A DNA stretch of 64,000 nt from Acetobacter ghanensis (GTDB lineage Bacteria > Pseudomonadota > Alphaproteobacteria > Acetobacterales > Acetobacteraceae): positions 2,575,896 through 2,639,895 of the forward strand of contig NZ_LN609302.1 of assembly GCF_001499675.1 (NCBI RefSeq). The letters run 5' to 3'. Position 1 is the first letter of the stretch, and the number at the start of each line of letters is the position of its first letter. Position numbers and translations under genes: made by a program. Shown here piece by piece: positions 1-8,821 of this stretch. The notes below the pieces were generated by a model. It worked only from the letters and a program-made list of their open reading frames with translations. It made no database searches and was not told the origin of the DNA.

Positions 1-907
1 CATTAATAATCTGGCGGGCGTCATTCACGTTCCACAGCCACGGGTCATATTCCACCGGGTTGTAGCCCACGGCCACCACCACATCGGCCTCGTGGAGCAG
101 CTGATCACCATGCTGGTTGCGGAACAGGCCAATACGGCCGCCAAACCGGTCCACCAGCTCTTCCGACACCGCACCAGCGGCCTGATATGTGCCCACAACC
201 GGCACGCCTGTCAGTTTAACAAAGGCGCGCACGGCATCGGCCACGTCCGGGCGGCTGGCCAGCATACCCAGCAGCATGACCGGACGTTTGGCTTTTTTAA
301 GCAGCGTTGCGGCCTCGGCCACCACATCCGCCGGAGCGCCACCCATACGCGGAGCCAGACGGTCGGCCAGAACCGGCGCATTGGCAGGCATGGACAGCAC
401 ATCCATGGGCGTGCTGACAAATGCTGCACCCGGCCGCCCACTTTCTGCAAAGCGGAAGGCATTGGCCATAACTTCCGAAATGGCGGTGGGAGTGGTCAGC
501 TCCACGCTGTATTTGGTTACGGGGCGGAACAGGCTGACCGTGTCCATGGTCTGGTGGGTCAGCTTAAGCCGGTCGGCCAGCTTGACCGCGCCACCAATGG
601 CCAGAACGGGGTCGCCTTCGGAATTGGCTGTGGCCAACCCGGTTACAAAATTGGAAGCACCGGGGCCGGATGTTGCAATGCACACCCCTGCCTTGCCGGT
701 AATGCGGCCAAGGCCACCAGCAATAAAGGCGGCGTTCTGCTCATGCCGGGTCACTACGGTTTCGATCGAGGAATCGACCAGTGCATCAAACAGCCGGTCC
801 ACCTTGGCGCCGGGAATACCAAACACATGGGTAATGCCATGCGCTTCCAGATTTTTGACAATAAGCTCCGCACCGCATTGTGCGGTGGTGTCTGCCGTTT
901 TTGACAT
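1..907 (-). CDS. alsS: Acetolactate synthase, catabolic AlsS type (3' end outside window)
   Basis: Thiamine-diphosphate enzyme that condenses two pyruvate molecules to 2-acetolactate, first step to acetoin. The first 302 codons are present and the gene runs off the left edge. The N-terminal pyrimidine-binding domain is clear: THVFGIPGAKVDRLFDAL near residues 26-43 and VVTRHEQNAAFIAGGLGR, with the catalytic Glu in RHEQ. TSGPGASNFVTGLATANSEG and THQTMDTVSLFRPVTKYSVE follow and resemble Bacillus AlsS more than biosynthetic IlvB. The start is the ATG at 907. It lies about 100 bases downstream of the acetolactate decarboxylase gene on the same strand, so the two are probably one acetoin operon. 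Confidence 0.9.
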   Translation of the reverse strand, partial: MSKTADTTAQCGAELIVKNLEAHGITHVFGIPGAKVDRLFDALVDSSIETVVTRHEQNAAFIAGGLGRITGKAGVCIATSGPGASNFVTGLATANSEGDPVLAIGGAVKLADRLKLTHQTMDTVSLFRPVTKYSVELTTPTAISEVMANAFRFAESGRPGAAFVSTPMDVLSMPANAPVLADRLAPRMGGAPADVVAEAATLLKKAKRPVMLLGMLASRPDVADAVRAFVKLTGVPVVGTYQAAGAVSEELVDRFGGRIGLFRNQHGDQLLHEADVVVAVGYNPVEYDPWLWNVNDARQIIN

Positions 908-1003
908 TGTAGAAAAACCTCGGATCAAGGTGGGCTACCGGGAAACAAAGCGCACAGCAGCCCAACACCATTCAGAAAAAAAACAGGTTAGCCCCAGAGA
1001 ACG

Positions 1004-1794
1004 TCAGCCACCTTCGGCAATGCGAATGGCCTCACTCAGGCTTTCGGGGTTCAGGTTGGCCTGCGCAAACTGCTTGGTGCGCGGCAACTGCACCTGAAGG
1101 TCAGAAATTGTTGCAACTTCCAGCATACCCTTAACAATTTTGTATTCCGTAACATGCCCACCACGTTTGTGATCTTCGGACAGGAAGTGCAGGTGATACC
1201 CCGCCACGTTCACGCCCTGCATGTACACTGGGGTGCGGAAGCCGATCATGGTTCCACTGACCGATTCCATAGTAAAAGTCGGCTGTTTTTTAACAACTTC
1301 CAGCATATGGGGGTATGGCTTGCACTGGCAGAACACCGTGCGGGTATCCACCCGCTCGAACAGGCCGGTAAAGCGCACGGCACCAAACAGGTTGGGGTTG
1401 CCCAGAAGCTGGTCCACCAGCGCTTCAAAACTTTCCTTATCCTTGGGCGTATCGACCGTCACATTTTTTCGGGTTCAAAATACGTCACGCAGGCAAAAGG
1501 TGTTTTAAGGGAGCCGGGCACTTCCGCCGCCAGCCCTTCCGCACGGAACTGGCGCACAACGCCATCCGTTACAATCATCTCCCCATCAAGGGAGTTAAAG
1601 GTGCCAAGGCCAAAGTTGCCGTGCTGGAGCAGCTCATCCAGCGTGGTTTCGCCATCGTACACCGCATCCAGCAGAGCGGCCATGGTGGAGGTCTGATAAA
1701 GACGGTTGATCGGAGGCTTGCCAGAAACTCCGTTACCCAAGGCAGAAGACCGTAGGTCCATATCCGCCACTGGCTGCTTTACCATCGTCCGCAC
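1004..1794 (-). pseudogene. aldC: Alpha-acetolactate decarboxylase, frameshifted
   Basis: The enzyme decarboxylates 2-acetolactate to acetoin. The reading frame from 1794 carries the N-terminal half (LYQTSTMAALLDAVYDGE, HGNFGLGTFNSLDGEMI) and stops at 1459 right after YFEPEKM. The other half starts in the next frame with VTVDTPKDKESFEALVDQL and holds the zinc-binding histidine cluster YHLHFLSEDHKRGGH. Family members read through this point as one chain of about 240-260 residues. Adding one A to the run of six (T6 on the plus strand, 1464-1469) restores EKNVTVDTP. It is therefore either a sequence error or a recent one-base deletion; the remainder shows no decay. It precedes alsS on the same strand. 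Confidence 0.85.
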
Positions 1795-1884
1795 TCCTTC
1801 AAACTCATACTGGGTCTAAAATCATCTGACGCAGATGTTATAACGGCTTGAAGCAGTCTTCCAATATATCTTGGCGGTGTTATC

Positions 1885-1897
1885 CATATCGGATATG
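1885..1897. promoter_or_regulatory. Palindrome in the aldC-alsR intergenic region
   Basis: CATATC, one G, GATATG form a perfect inverted repeat that ends nine bases before the ATG of the LysR gene. LysR regulators bind short dyads with a T-N11-A core next to divergent promoters, so this may be an autoregulatory site. Function is inferred from position only. Confidence 0.4.
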
Positions 1898-1905
1898 TAT
1901 GGGTT

Positions 1906-2838
1906 ATGGACATCCGACACCTCCGCTATTTTGTGACCGTAGCCGAGCATGGCAGCATTACCCGCGCGGCCGAGGCACTGGGCATGGAGCAGCCGCCGCT
2001 TAGCCAGCAGATCCGGCAACTGGAGAAAAACCTTGGCGTGGTACTGTTTGAACGCCTGACACGCGGCGTAAAACTGACCGACATAGGTGCGGTTCTGCTG
2101 CCTCGCGCCAAAACCATACTGGAATTGCAGGCCCAGTTCCTTTCCACAGCGCAAGGCTTAGCACGGGGGGAAATGGGGCATATCCGCCTAGGGCTGGCGG
2201 GCGCGGTCTCGCTGTTGCCGGTTATTCCTTTCACCATCCGCCGGTTTCGGGAAATGGCTCCCGATGTCACGATTTTTCTGGAGGAGAGCAACACGCCCTC
2301 GCTGTGCACAGCACTGCATGAACCCAGCGTCGACATTGCCATTGTGCGCCCCCCCGTGCCCGACCCGGTAAGGCTTTCGGTTTTTCACCTACTGGACGAA
2401 CCCACGGTTATTGCCTTGCCCCGCGGGCACAAGCTGGCGGATACGCCCGTGATCAGTCTGGACATGGTGGCGCAGGACCCTCTGATTATCTTCCCGCGAG
2501 AACTGGGGCCGGGTTTTCACGATGCCATTTTGTCCGCCTATCAGCTTGCGGGAGTTACACCGGTTATGGGCCAGCAGGCACCACAGATTGCAGGCACCAT
2601 TCCCCTGGTTGCGGCAGGGCTTGGGGTTTCGGTCGTGCCACGCTCACTCAGCCAGATTCATGCGGGCGGGGTGACCTTCCACACAATTAGCGAACCCGCA
2701 CCCTGTGCAACGCTGGCTGTGGCCATACGGGCGGGGCAGAACATGCCACTGGTCACACGCTTTGCCCGTGTGCTTCGCACGGCCTGCCGCAAATGGACAA
2801 ACCGCCAGCCCGGTCAGGATTTTTTTGATCTGGAATAG
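1906..2838 (+). CDS. alsR: LysR-family regulator, probable activator of the acetoin genes
   Basis: DNA-binding transcription factor of 310 residues, the usual LysR length. The N-terminal winged helix is intact (residues 1-60: LRYFVTVAEHGSITRAAEAL, then QPPLSQQIRQLEKNLGVVLF). The remainder is the two-lobed co-inducer-binding domain (LGLAGAVSLLPVIPFTIRRF, VDIAIVRPP). It is divergent from aldC-alsS with about 110 bases between, the classic arrangement of AlsR, which activates the acetoin operon in response to acetate or pyruvate-derived signals. The ligand here is not shown by the sequence. The assignment as AlsR rests on the neighbourhood; LysR family membership is certain. Confidence 0.8.
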   Translation: MDIRHLRYFVTVAEHGSITRAAEALGMEQPPLSQQIRQLEKNLGVVLFERLTRGVKLTDIGAVLLPRAKTILELQAQFLSTAQGLARGEMGHIRLGLAGAVSLLPVIPFTIRRFREMAPDVTIFLEESNTPSLCTALHEPSVDIAIVRPPVPDPVRLSVFHLLDEPTVIALPRGHKLADTPVISLDMVAQDPLIIFPRELGPGFHDAILSAYQLAGVTPVMGQQAPQIAGTIPLVAAGLGVSVVPRSLSQIHAGGVTFHTISEPAPCATLAVAIRAGQNMPLVTRFARVLRTACRKWTNRQPGQDFFDLE

Positions 2839-2883
2839 GCTTGCTCCGCATAGTGGCGGGCCGCACACCCCATAAGCCTCTGC

Positions 2884-3345
2884 CTAAAAAGCGTATTCTC
2901 TGGCATCTGCCACAGCCCGGAGTACAAAAAACGTGCGTGTCTGCCGCACATGGGGCAATGTGCTCAGCACATCTGCATGGAACTGGTCAAAACCTTCCAT
3001 GTCCTTGACCCGTATTTTCAGAAAATAATCAAAATCTCCGGCAACAAGGTAGCAGTCCAGCACGGCGGGCTGTTCCGCCATGGCCGCCTCAAACGCGGGA
3101 AAACTGTTTGCCGTGCGCTCCAGCACCACCCCGACCAGCACAACCATACCAAGCCCGACCCTGCTGGCGTTAACCGTGGCCCGAACGGAGGAAATATACC
3201 CTTCATCAAACAACCGCTGCACCCGGCGGTGGCAGGTTGCGGGGCTGAGCTGCACCTTGTCCGCCAGTTCCGCATTATGGATGCGCCCATTATTCTGCAA
3301 CAGGCGTAAAATCTGCCGGTCCGTCTTGTCCAGACAGTTCTCCAT
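2884..3345 (-). CDS. Lrp/AsnC-family transcriptional regulator
   Basis: Regulator of 153 residues, typical of the feast/famine family. The N-terminal helix-turn-helix is at residues 5-60 (LDKTDRQILRLLQNNGRIHN, LSPATCHRRVQRLFDEGYI), and the C-terminal RAM domain that binds amino acids follows (VLERTANSFPAFEAAMA, DCYLVAGDFDYFLKIRVKDM). It is divergent from an asparagine/amino-acid permease, which suggests local control of that transporter by an amino acid. The effector cannot be read from the sequence. Confidence 0.85.
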   Translation of the reverse strand: MENCLDKTDRQILRLLQNNGRIHNAELADKVQLSPATCHRRVQRLFDEGYISSVRATVNASRVGLGMVVLVGVVLERTANSFPAFEAAMAEQPAVLDCYLVAGDFDYFLKIRVKDMEGFDQFHADVLSTLPHVRQTRTFFVLRAVADAREYAF

Positions 3346-3391
3346 GAAATAGCCCCCTCCAATTGCCTTAATATATGAAATTTTGTTATTT

Positions 3392-3418
3392 ATATTCCGT
3401 TATAAAAGAAATATTCCG
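3392..3418. promoter_or_regulatory. Direct repeat in the Lrp-permease intergenic region
   Basis: Two copies of ATATTCCG lie 19 bases apart in the AT-rich region upstream of the Lrp gene. Lrp-type proteins bind arrays of short repeats, so these could be operator half-sites. Low certainty. Confidence 0.25.
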
Positions 3419-3723
3419 CCAAAAAATCCGTCCTTTTTGAAAAAAAGACCGCCCAGACCGGTTCCGCAGCATTTCATACTCTTATTCGGATGCACAAGCG
3501 CAAAAATGAAGAGCCACACACCGTGCCAGCACGGGAGAAAACGATAAAATTATTTGCTGGTCAGGACGGATTTTGCTTAATTTATATAAGTTGCAAAAGG
3601 ACTTACACCCCATCCAGTTTGTTGCGGCCCCGGAACCGCCAACCACGCCTTTCGCCCCACCGGCTCCATACCGGAACAACCGGGCAAGCCCCGTTCCCGC
3701 TGCCAGCACGGAGACAGAAAACC

Positions 3724-5214
3724 TTGAACGCCACACCCCCGCCACCACCCCATGCCACCCCAAACCAGACGGCGGAAGGTTACCGGCAAGGTCTGGGCAA
3801 ACGGCAGATCCAGATGATCTCCATTGGAGGGGCCATTGGCACGGGCCTTTTTTTGGGAGCAGGCAGCAGGTTGCAAGCCGTTGGTCCCTCGCTTGCCATT
3901 GTGTATCTGGTCTGTGGCGTTTTTTCCTTCCTCATGCTCCGCGCTCTGGGGGAACTGGTTATGTACCGCCCCACCAGCGGCAGCTTTGTTTCTTACGCGC
4001 AGGAATTTCTGGGGGATAAAGCCTCCTACGTGGCGGGGGCGCTCTCGTTCTTCAGTTGGGCCATGACGGGTATTGTCGATATTACCGCCGTGGCGCTTTA
4101 CATGCACTTCTGGGGTGTTTTTGCCGCCGTGCCCCAATGGGTCATGGCGCTTATGGCGCTGGTCGTCATTACCTGCATGAACCTGATTGGCGTTAAATGG
4201 TTTGGGGAGATGGAGTTCTGGTTCTCCATCATCAAGGTTGCGGCCCTGCTTGTGTTTCTGGTGGTGGGCACCGCCATTTTGGGCCTGCGTATGCCGGTGG
4301 ATGGACACGCCACGGGGTTACAGCTTGTTACCGAGCATGGTGGCCTGTTCCCCCACGGTATTCTGCCTGCGCTGGTGCTGGTTCAAGGTGTTGTGTTTGC
4401 CTATTACGGCATAGAGATGATCGGCACCGCCGCGGGCGAATGCAAAAACGTGCGGGATGTTCTACCCGCCGCCATTAACAACGTTATTTGGCGGATTATG
4501 ATTTTTTATGTGGGCACGGTTACGCTGCTGGTCCTGCTGCTGCCCTGGTCCTCCTACCAAGCTGGGGTCAGCCCGTTTGTGACCTTCTTCTCCCGCCTTG
4601 GGGTGCCGGGGGTAGATTCGGTCATGAACATGGTGGTGCTGACCGCAGCCCTTTCCAGCCTGAATTCCGGCCTGTATTCCACCGGGCGTGTGCTACGCGC
4701 ACTGGCCATGAACGGCACAGCCCCCCGGTATCTGGCACATATGAACAGGCAGGCCGTGCCATCCGCCGCTATTCTAACAACAGTTGCCATTTATCTGGTT
4801 GGGGTTGGGCTGAACTACCTGCTGCCCTCCCAGATTTTTGAAATTGTTTTGAACATGGCCTCCGTTGGCATTGTCAGCACATGGTGCTTTATCCTGCTTT
4901 GCCAGATCAGGCTGCGGCAGGCCATTCGCGCAGGGCGCATTGCCCCCACGGGTTTTGCCATGCCGGGTGCGCCGTTTACCGCTTGGCTGACCATTGCCTT
5001 TTTTGTCAGCATTCTGGGCATGATGCTGTTTGACTACCCAACAGGCACCTACTCCATTCTGGCCATCCCCGTACTGGCCGCCCTGCTGTTTGCGGGGTGG
5101 AAGGCGGCCAGCCATACTCCGCTTAACGTGGTGCCCCAGACCATTCCCTCGGCAGAATTAACGGATGATGCCGACTTTACCCCCACACCCAGACCCGACC
5201 GTTTGGGCCAGTAA
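3724..5214 (+). CDS. ansP: Amino-acid permease, AnsP (L-asparagine) type
   Basis: Inner-membrane proton symporter of the amino acid transporter (AAT) branch of the APC superfamily. The family signature MISIGGAIGTGLFLGAGSRL is followed by SGSFVSYAQEFLGDKASYVA and TGIVDITAVALYMHFWG, very like AnsP, and about twelve hydrophobic segments follow. The frame is open from an ATG at 3490, but the extra 78 residues are low-complexity, basic and proline-rich. I prefer the TTG at 3724, preceded by GGAGACAG, which gives 496 residues, close to AnsP length. Divergent from the Lrp regulator. Asparagine as substrate is inferred from similarity. Confidence 0.8.
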   Translation: MNATPPPPPHATPNQTAEGYRQGLGKRQIQMISIGGAIGTGLFLGAGSRLQAVGPSLAIVYLVCGVFSFLMLRALGELVMYRPTSGSFVSYAQEFLGDKASYVAGALSFFSWAMTGIVDITAVALYMHFWGVFAAVPQWVMALMALVVITCMNLIGVKWFGEMEFWFSIIKVAALLVFLVVGTAILGLRMPVDGHATGLQLVTEHGGLFPHGILPALVLVQGVVFAYYGIEMIGTAAGECKNVRDVLPAAINNVIWRIMIFYVGTVTLLVLLLPWSSYQAGVSPFVTFFSRLGVPGVDSVMNMVVLTAALSSLNSGLYSTGRVLRALAMNGTAPRYLAHMNRQAVPSAAILTTVAIYLVGVGLNYLLPSQIFEIVLNMASVGIVSTWCFILLCQIRLRQAIRAGRIAPTGFAMPGAPFTAWLTIAFFVSILGMMLFDYPTGTYSILAIPVLAALLFAGWKAASHTPLNVVPQTIPSAELTDDADFTPTPRPDRLGQ

Positions 5215-5295
5215 GCCTGTGCCCCCGCTACAAGGCGGGGGCTAACGCCCCCAACACGGCGCCGCACTGGTATGCAGGCGCCACCTTTACACAAA

Positions 5296-5309
5296 ACCGT
5301 CCGGACGGT
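5296..5309. promoter_or_regulatory. Operator-like palindrome before the TetR gene
   Basis: ACCGTCCGGACGGT is a perfect 14-base palindrome flanked by CAAA and TTTTG, ending 11 bases before the proposed TetR start. This is the usual place for TetR self-repression. The core CCGTCCGG recurs in the operator of the TetR gene at 46.7 kb. Confidence 0.6.
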
Positions 5310-5320
5310 ATGTTTTGTGT

Positions 5321-5893
5321 ATGAAGACGCATAAGACCCTTACCAACGACCCGGAAGCCGTTAAAAACGGCCTTCTGGATGCCGCAGCCGAGATACTGGC
5401 AACAGACAGTGTGCAAAAGCTCACACTCAGTCTGGTTGCCCAAAAAGCGGGTGTGAGCAAAGGCGGCCTTCTGCACCACTTCCCCAACAAGGAGCAGCTT
5501 CTGGACGGGTTATTCCGCCGTGAGCTTGACCTGATGCGGCAGGAAATGCTGACCGCCATGCAAAACGACCCGCTAGAAACCGGGCGGGCCGCGCGGGCCT
5601 ATATCGGCTTATGTAACCCCAATCCCCCAGCGGACAAAAGCTACCTTATTCTGCGGCAGCTTTTGTCCGTCATGCTGTCGGACTACCAGTTGTCTCAGGA
5701 ATGGACGCGGATTTACTGGGACACCATCAAATCCACCGGGCTCTTCAAGGACAGTTCTCCCCTCAGCCTCATGTGCTGCCTGGCAGCAGATGGCATGTTC
5801 CTGTGGGAAATGCTCGGTATTGAAAAAATAGATGGCTTCAATACTGACGATTTTTACAAACTGGCCGATAAAATAACCAGATCAACAGAATAA
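5321..5893 (+). CDS. TetR-family transcriptional regulator
   Basis: Repressor of about 190 residues. The N-terminal helix-turn-helix is clear (GLLDAAAEILATDSVQKLTL, VAQKAGVSKGGLLHHFPNKE), and the C-terminal half is a TetR-type ligand domain (LLSVMLSDYQLSQEWTRIYWD). A TTG two codons upstream is possible, but the ATG at 5321 is preferred because the operator palindrome lies just upstream. The nearest targets would be itself or the glycosyltransferase gene downstream; no efflux pump is adjacent. The inducer is unknown. Confidence 0.8.
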   Translation: MKTHKTLTNDPEAVKNGLLDAAAEILATDSVQKLTLSLVAQKAGVSKGGLLHHFPNKEQLLDGLFRRELDLMRQEMLTAMQNDPLETGRAARAYIGLCNPNPPADKSYLILRQLLSVMLSDYQLSQEWTRIYWDTIKSTGLFKDSSPLSLMCCLAADGMFLWEMLGIEKIDGFNTDDFYKLADKITRSTE

Positions 5894-5959
5894 AATAAAA
5901 ATCCAACCAGTATAAATCTCTAATTCCTGAGCGCATTGCATATCCTGCAATGTTTTGTC

Positions 5960-7114
5960 ATGCCCACTTCACTTATGCGGAACAGAAAACCCGTGCCTGC
6001 AAACAAAATTTCCATTGGTGTTGTACTCCGGGACTTCAGACTGGGAGGCAGCGAGCGGGTGGCTATTGGCCTTGCCAACTGCTGGTCCATGCTGGGTTTT
6101 CCCGTAACTGTTTTTGTCGGCCGGGCAGAAGGGGATATGCAGGATTTACTGCACCCCGGCATTACCGTGCACAATGCGGCGCTCTCCCCCCATATTCCAG
6201 ATGGCAAACTGGGCGACAAAACAGCCCATGCGGCCGAGCAGTATTTTTATGCTCACCCGGTCAAAGCCTGTTATGTGCCGGGGAATGGCCATTGGCCCGT
6301 GGCACGCCGCTTGGCACGCCTGCCTCTTCCGCTGCGGCCTGTTATTGTTACGCAGGTCAGTTCACCCATCTTCAAAAAAGGGCGGAAGGCCATAGGGCAA
6401 TGGCTTTACAACATGCGTATGCGCTTTCTGTTACGCTACAGTGACCATGTTGTGACCATAAGCCAGCTTCTGGCGCGCAATACCCGCACCGTGCTCAGGC
6501 GGAACGACATTAACGTTATCCCCCTGCCCGTTGTATGGGACCCACAACCGCCCCGCCCCGTGCCCACCGGCACGCAGGAAATTCTGGCAGCCGGACGGCT
6601 GGTGCCCATTAAAGGGTTCGACCTGCTTATTCAGGCCATTGCGCTGGTCAAACAGCATATTCCCACCATCCACCTGACCATCTGCGGCAAAGGGCCAGAA
6701 CATGCCAACCTGACGGAACTCATCCGCAAGTTGGGCCTTCAGTCCAATGTAACGCTTCAGGGGTATGTCTCGTGCATTCGGCCGTGGCTGGATAGAAGCC
6801 GGCTGTTTGTGCTGTCCTCCTACGCGGAGAGCTACGCCGCCGTACTGGTTGAGGCACTGGCCGCCGGACGCCAGACAATTAGCACGGACTGCACACCTGC
6901 GGTGGAAGACCTACTGCAAAACCCCGATACGGGGGCCGTTGTCCCCGTTGGCGACGCACCAGCACTGGCCGAGGCCATCCTGCGCACACTCAAAACGTCC
7001 CCACCCTCATGCACGTATCTGGCAAACCTCGTCAGGTCTTTTCATCTCACCAGCGGGGCAAACCGGTATCTTTCTCTTATGTCCCGCTACCGCTACGACC
7101 CCGTGCCGAATTAA
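5960..7114 (+). CDS. Glycosyltransferase family 4 (GT-B fold)
   Basis: Cytoplasmic sugar transferase of about 385 residues. The N-terminal Rossmann half has the glycine-rich acceptor loop (DFRLGGSERVAIGLANCW). The C-terminal donor-binding half has ILAAGRLVPIKGFDLLIQAI, the LTICGKGPEHANL strand-loop and the E-x7-E type region SSYAESYAAVLVEALAAGR, all standard for GT4 enzymes that use nucleotide sugars. Its role (lipopolysaccharide, capsule or exopolysaccharide) cannot be told because no other polysaccharide gene is nearby. Several Met or TTG codons compete for the start (5936, 5960, 5975) and none has a convincing ribosome site. Confidence 0.8.
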   Translation: MPTSLMRNRKPVPANKISIGVVLRDFRLGGSERVAIGLANCWSMLGFPVTVFVGRAEGDMQDLLHPGITVHNAALSPHIPDGKLGDKTAHAAEQYFYAHPVKACYVPGNGHWPVARRLARLPLPLRPVIVTQVSSPIFKKGRKAIGQWLYNMRMRFLLRYSDHVVTISQLLARNTRTVLRRNDINVIPLPVVWDPQPPRPVPTGTQEILAAGRLVPIKGFDLLIQAIALVKQHIPTIHLTICGKGPEHANLTELIRKLGLQSNVTLQGYVSCIRPWLDRSRLFVLSSYAESYAAVLVEALAAGRQTISTDCTPAVEDLLQNPDTGAVVPVGDAPALAEAILRTLKTSPPSCTYLANLVRSFHLTSGANRYLSLMSRYRYDPVPN

Positions 7115-7156
7115 AAAAGGGGGAACCAATACGGCCCCCCCTCCCTGTTCGTCAGA

Positions 7157-7660
7157 TCAGTAACCCGGTGGAGGGGGATACGGCACAGGTGCCGGCGCCA
7201 CCGGATAAGCACCATACGCGGGGTACGGTGTGGCAACGGGGTACGGCGTAGCCGGGTAAGCCCCGCCCGTAATCACATTGGAAATAATGCCCGTGGCAAT
7301 GGCCGCCAGCAAAAAGCTGCCACCATAGTTGATCCAGCGGTAACCCGGCGGGGGAGCATACAGGCCACGGTAACCGCGCCAGTTGTCCACAAAAATACCG
7401 CCACCATCATACCGGTCGCCCGAGCGCCACATGCCGCCATGCGGGCCTCCCCGTGGACCGCCGCCCCAACCACCGCCAGGACCACCTCTTCCACCACCAT
7501 GAAAGCCGCCGCCACCGGGGCCACCGCGACCGTGCCCATCGCCCGGACCGCCACCGCCGCCCGGCCCGCCGGGGCCATGTTGTGCGTGCGCGGCAAGTGG
7601 GGCCGCCGCCAGCGCCAGCCCCATAAGGAACGCCATTGAACTTTTTGCCTTGAAGATCAT
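7157..7660 (-). CDS. RcnB-like small periplasmic protein, Gly/His-rich
   Basis: Exported protein of about 167 residues. A signal peptide (SSMAFLMGLALAAAPLAAHA) is followed by a long Gly-, Pro- and His-rich tract, then the RcnB-type core (DNWRGYRGLYAPPPGYRWI) and a hydrophobic segment (GGSFLLAAIATGIISNVI), ending in a Pro/Tyr-rich tail. RcnB in Escherichia coli affects nickel/cobalt balance; many alphaproteobacterial homologues have no known function. The start at 7660 has a strong AGGAG site, whereas the longer frame from 7687 does not. Stop and flanks give no sign of an operon with rlmH. Confidence 0.75.
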   Translation of the reverse strand: MIFKAKSSMAFLMGLALAAAPLAAHAQHGPGGPGGGGGPGDGHGRGGPGGGGFHGGGRGGPGGGWGGGPRGGPHGGMWRSGDRYDGGGIFVDNWRGYRGLYAPPPGYRWINYGGSFLLAAIATGIISNVITGGAYPATPYPVATPYPAYGAYPVAPAPVPYPPPPGY

Positions 7661-7743
7661 CGTCAATCTCCTTCCTTCTTCTACCATTCAGATACCATGA
7701 TGTGGCGGAAGTTTGTCGACATCATAGCCGAATAACGATGGGC

Positions 7744-8202
7744 TTAATCCGGCCTGCCAGCCCTATGGTACGGGTGGCCTGCCGCAATGGCCTGCGCACG
7801 GTAAATCTGCTCTACCAGCATAATCCGTACCAGCATGTGCGGCCATGTGAGTGTGCCAAAGGAGAGGGTCGCCCCGGCCCTTTGCAAAACAGAGGCATCC
7901 AGCCCCTCTGCCCCACCAATAACAAAACAGGGCGTGCGGCCCGTGGCCTGCCATGTCTGCATGGTGGTGGCAAAAGCCACACTGCTGTAGGTGCGCCCGC
8001 CCTCATCCAGCGCCACAACAAGGCTCTGGGCCGGGCAGGCCGCCAGAATGGCCTGCGCCTCGCGGCGTTTGATCTCGTCCGGGCTACCGCGCCCGTCGGG
8101 CAGTTCCACAATATCCAGCGCCGGGCGCAGGCGTTTGAGGTACCGCTCGACCAGCGCGCGCTCGGATTTGTCCTTCATACGCCCGACTGCCACCAGCCTC
8201 AT
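7744..8202 (-). CDS. rlmH: 23S rRNA pseudouridine-1915 N3-methyltransferase
   Basis: SPOUT-class methyltransferase that modifies pseudouridine 1915 in helix 69 of 23S rRNA on the 70S ribosome. The 152 residues match RlmH length. Visible motifs are KSERALVERYLKRL, LVVALDEGGRTYSSVAFA, the SAM-binding knot FVIGGAEGLDASV and LTWPHMLVRIMLVEQIYRA. It lies just downstream of rsfS on the same strand, the common rsfS-rlmH pairing. Confidence 0.95.
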   Translation of the reverse strand: MRLVAVGRMKDKSERALVERYLKRLRPALDIVELPDGRGSPDEIKRREAQAILAACPAQSLVVALDEGGRTYSSVAFATTMQTWQATGRTPCFVIGGAEGLDASVLQRAGATLSFGTLTWPHMLVRIMLVEQIYRAQAIAAGHPYHRAGRPD

Positions 8203-8255
8203 GTCTGGCTTCCGTGGCAGCGGGGCGTGAGATGTTGTAAACCGAACACCAGCAC

Positions 8256-8804
8256 TTACAGACGGGTTACGCCGTCTTCGTTGCTTTCATCCAGTTCCGC
8301 ACCCCACATTTTTTCCAGACCATACAGCGTGCGTGCTTCGGGCTTGAACAGGTGGACCACAATGTCCCCCGTATCCAGCAGCACCCAGTCGGAACCATTA
8401 GCGCCTTCAACCAGCACACGCTTGATGCCAATATCACGCAGTTTGCGCTCAATATGCTGGGCCATGGCGGCAATCTGGCGGTCAGCCAGACCTGTGGCGA
8501 TCACCATCTTGTCGGCAAAGGATGCGCGGCCGGTCAGGTCGATGACAACCAGATCTTCCGCCTTGTCATCTTCCAGACTGGTGGTGATGATAACCAGCGA
8601 CTGCTCCAGCAGATCGGGGGCCACCGCCTCGCGCTTGGTGGGTTTTTTAGGCCCGGCAGCGGCAGCTTTTTTACGAACAGACCCCGGAGCAGCAGCGGCT
8701 CCAGAAACTGCGGCGGCGCGGGAGGCGGCCGTGCGGCCCCCTCGGGCGGAGGCCGTGGACGGGCGGGCGCGTGCCGGCGTCTCGGCGGGTGGCTTGGTGG
8801 TTAT
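8256..8804 (-). CDS. rsfS: Ribosomal silencing factor RsfS, with probable ATA start
   Basis: Binds ribosomal protein uL14 and blocks subunit joining under starvation. The conserved core is LVVIDLTGRASFADKMVIAT, RQIAAMAQHIERKLRDIG and WVLLDTGDIVVHLFKPEART. The only ordinary start in frame is a GTG at 8624, with a poor ribosome site. The frame is open further upstream, and an ATA codon at 8804 sits seven bases after a perfect AGGAG and opens TTKPPAETPARARPSTASAR, a very normal N-terminus if ATA replaces ATG. That gives about 182 residues with an Ala/Arg/Lys-rich leader of 60 residues. Start choice is inference. It lies 17 bases after nadD. Confidence 0.8.
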   Translation of the reverse strand: MTTKPPAETPARARPSTASARGGRTAASRAAAVSGAAAAPGSVRKKAAAAGPKKPTKREAVAPDLLEQSLVIITTSLEDDKAEDLVVIDLTGRASFADKMVIATGLADRQIAAMAQHIERKLRDIGIKRVLVEGANGSDWVLLDTGDIVVHLFKPEARTLYGLEKMWGAELDESNEDGVTRL

Positions 8805-8821
8805 GACCGTTCTCCTGAAAA

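Noticed and set aside
1459..1470. Programmed -1 frameshift in aldC
   Set aside because: The site lacks a proper X-XXY-YYZ heptamer in frame and no downstream stem was found; a missing base is simpler.
3490..3723. N-terminal extension of the permease from the ATG at 3490
   Set aside because: Low-complexity, basic and Pro-rich translation unlike the family; the TTG at 3724 gives normal length.
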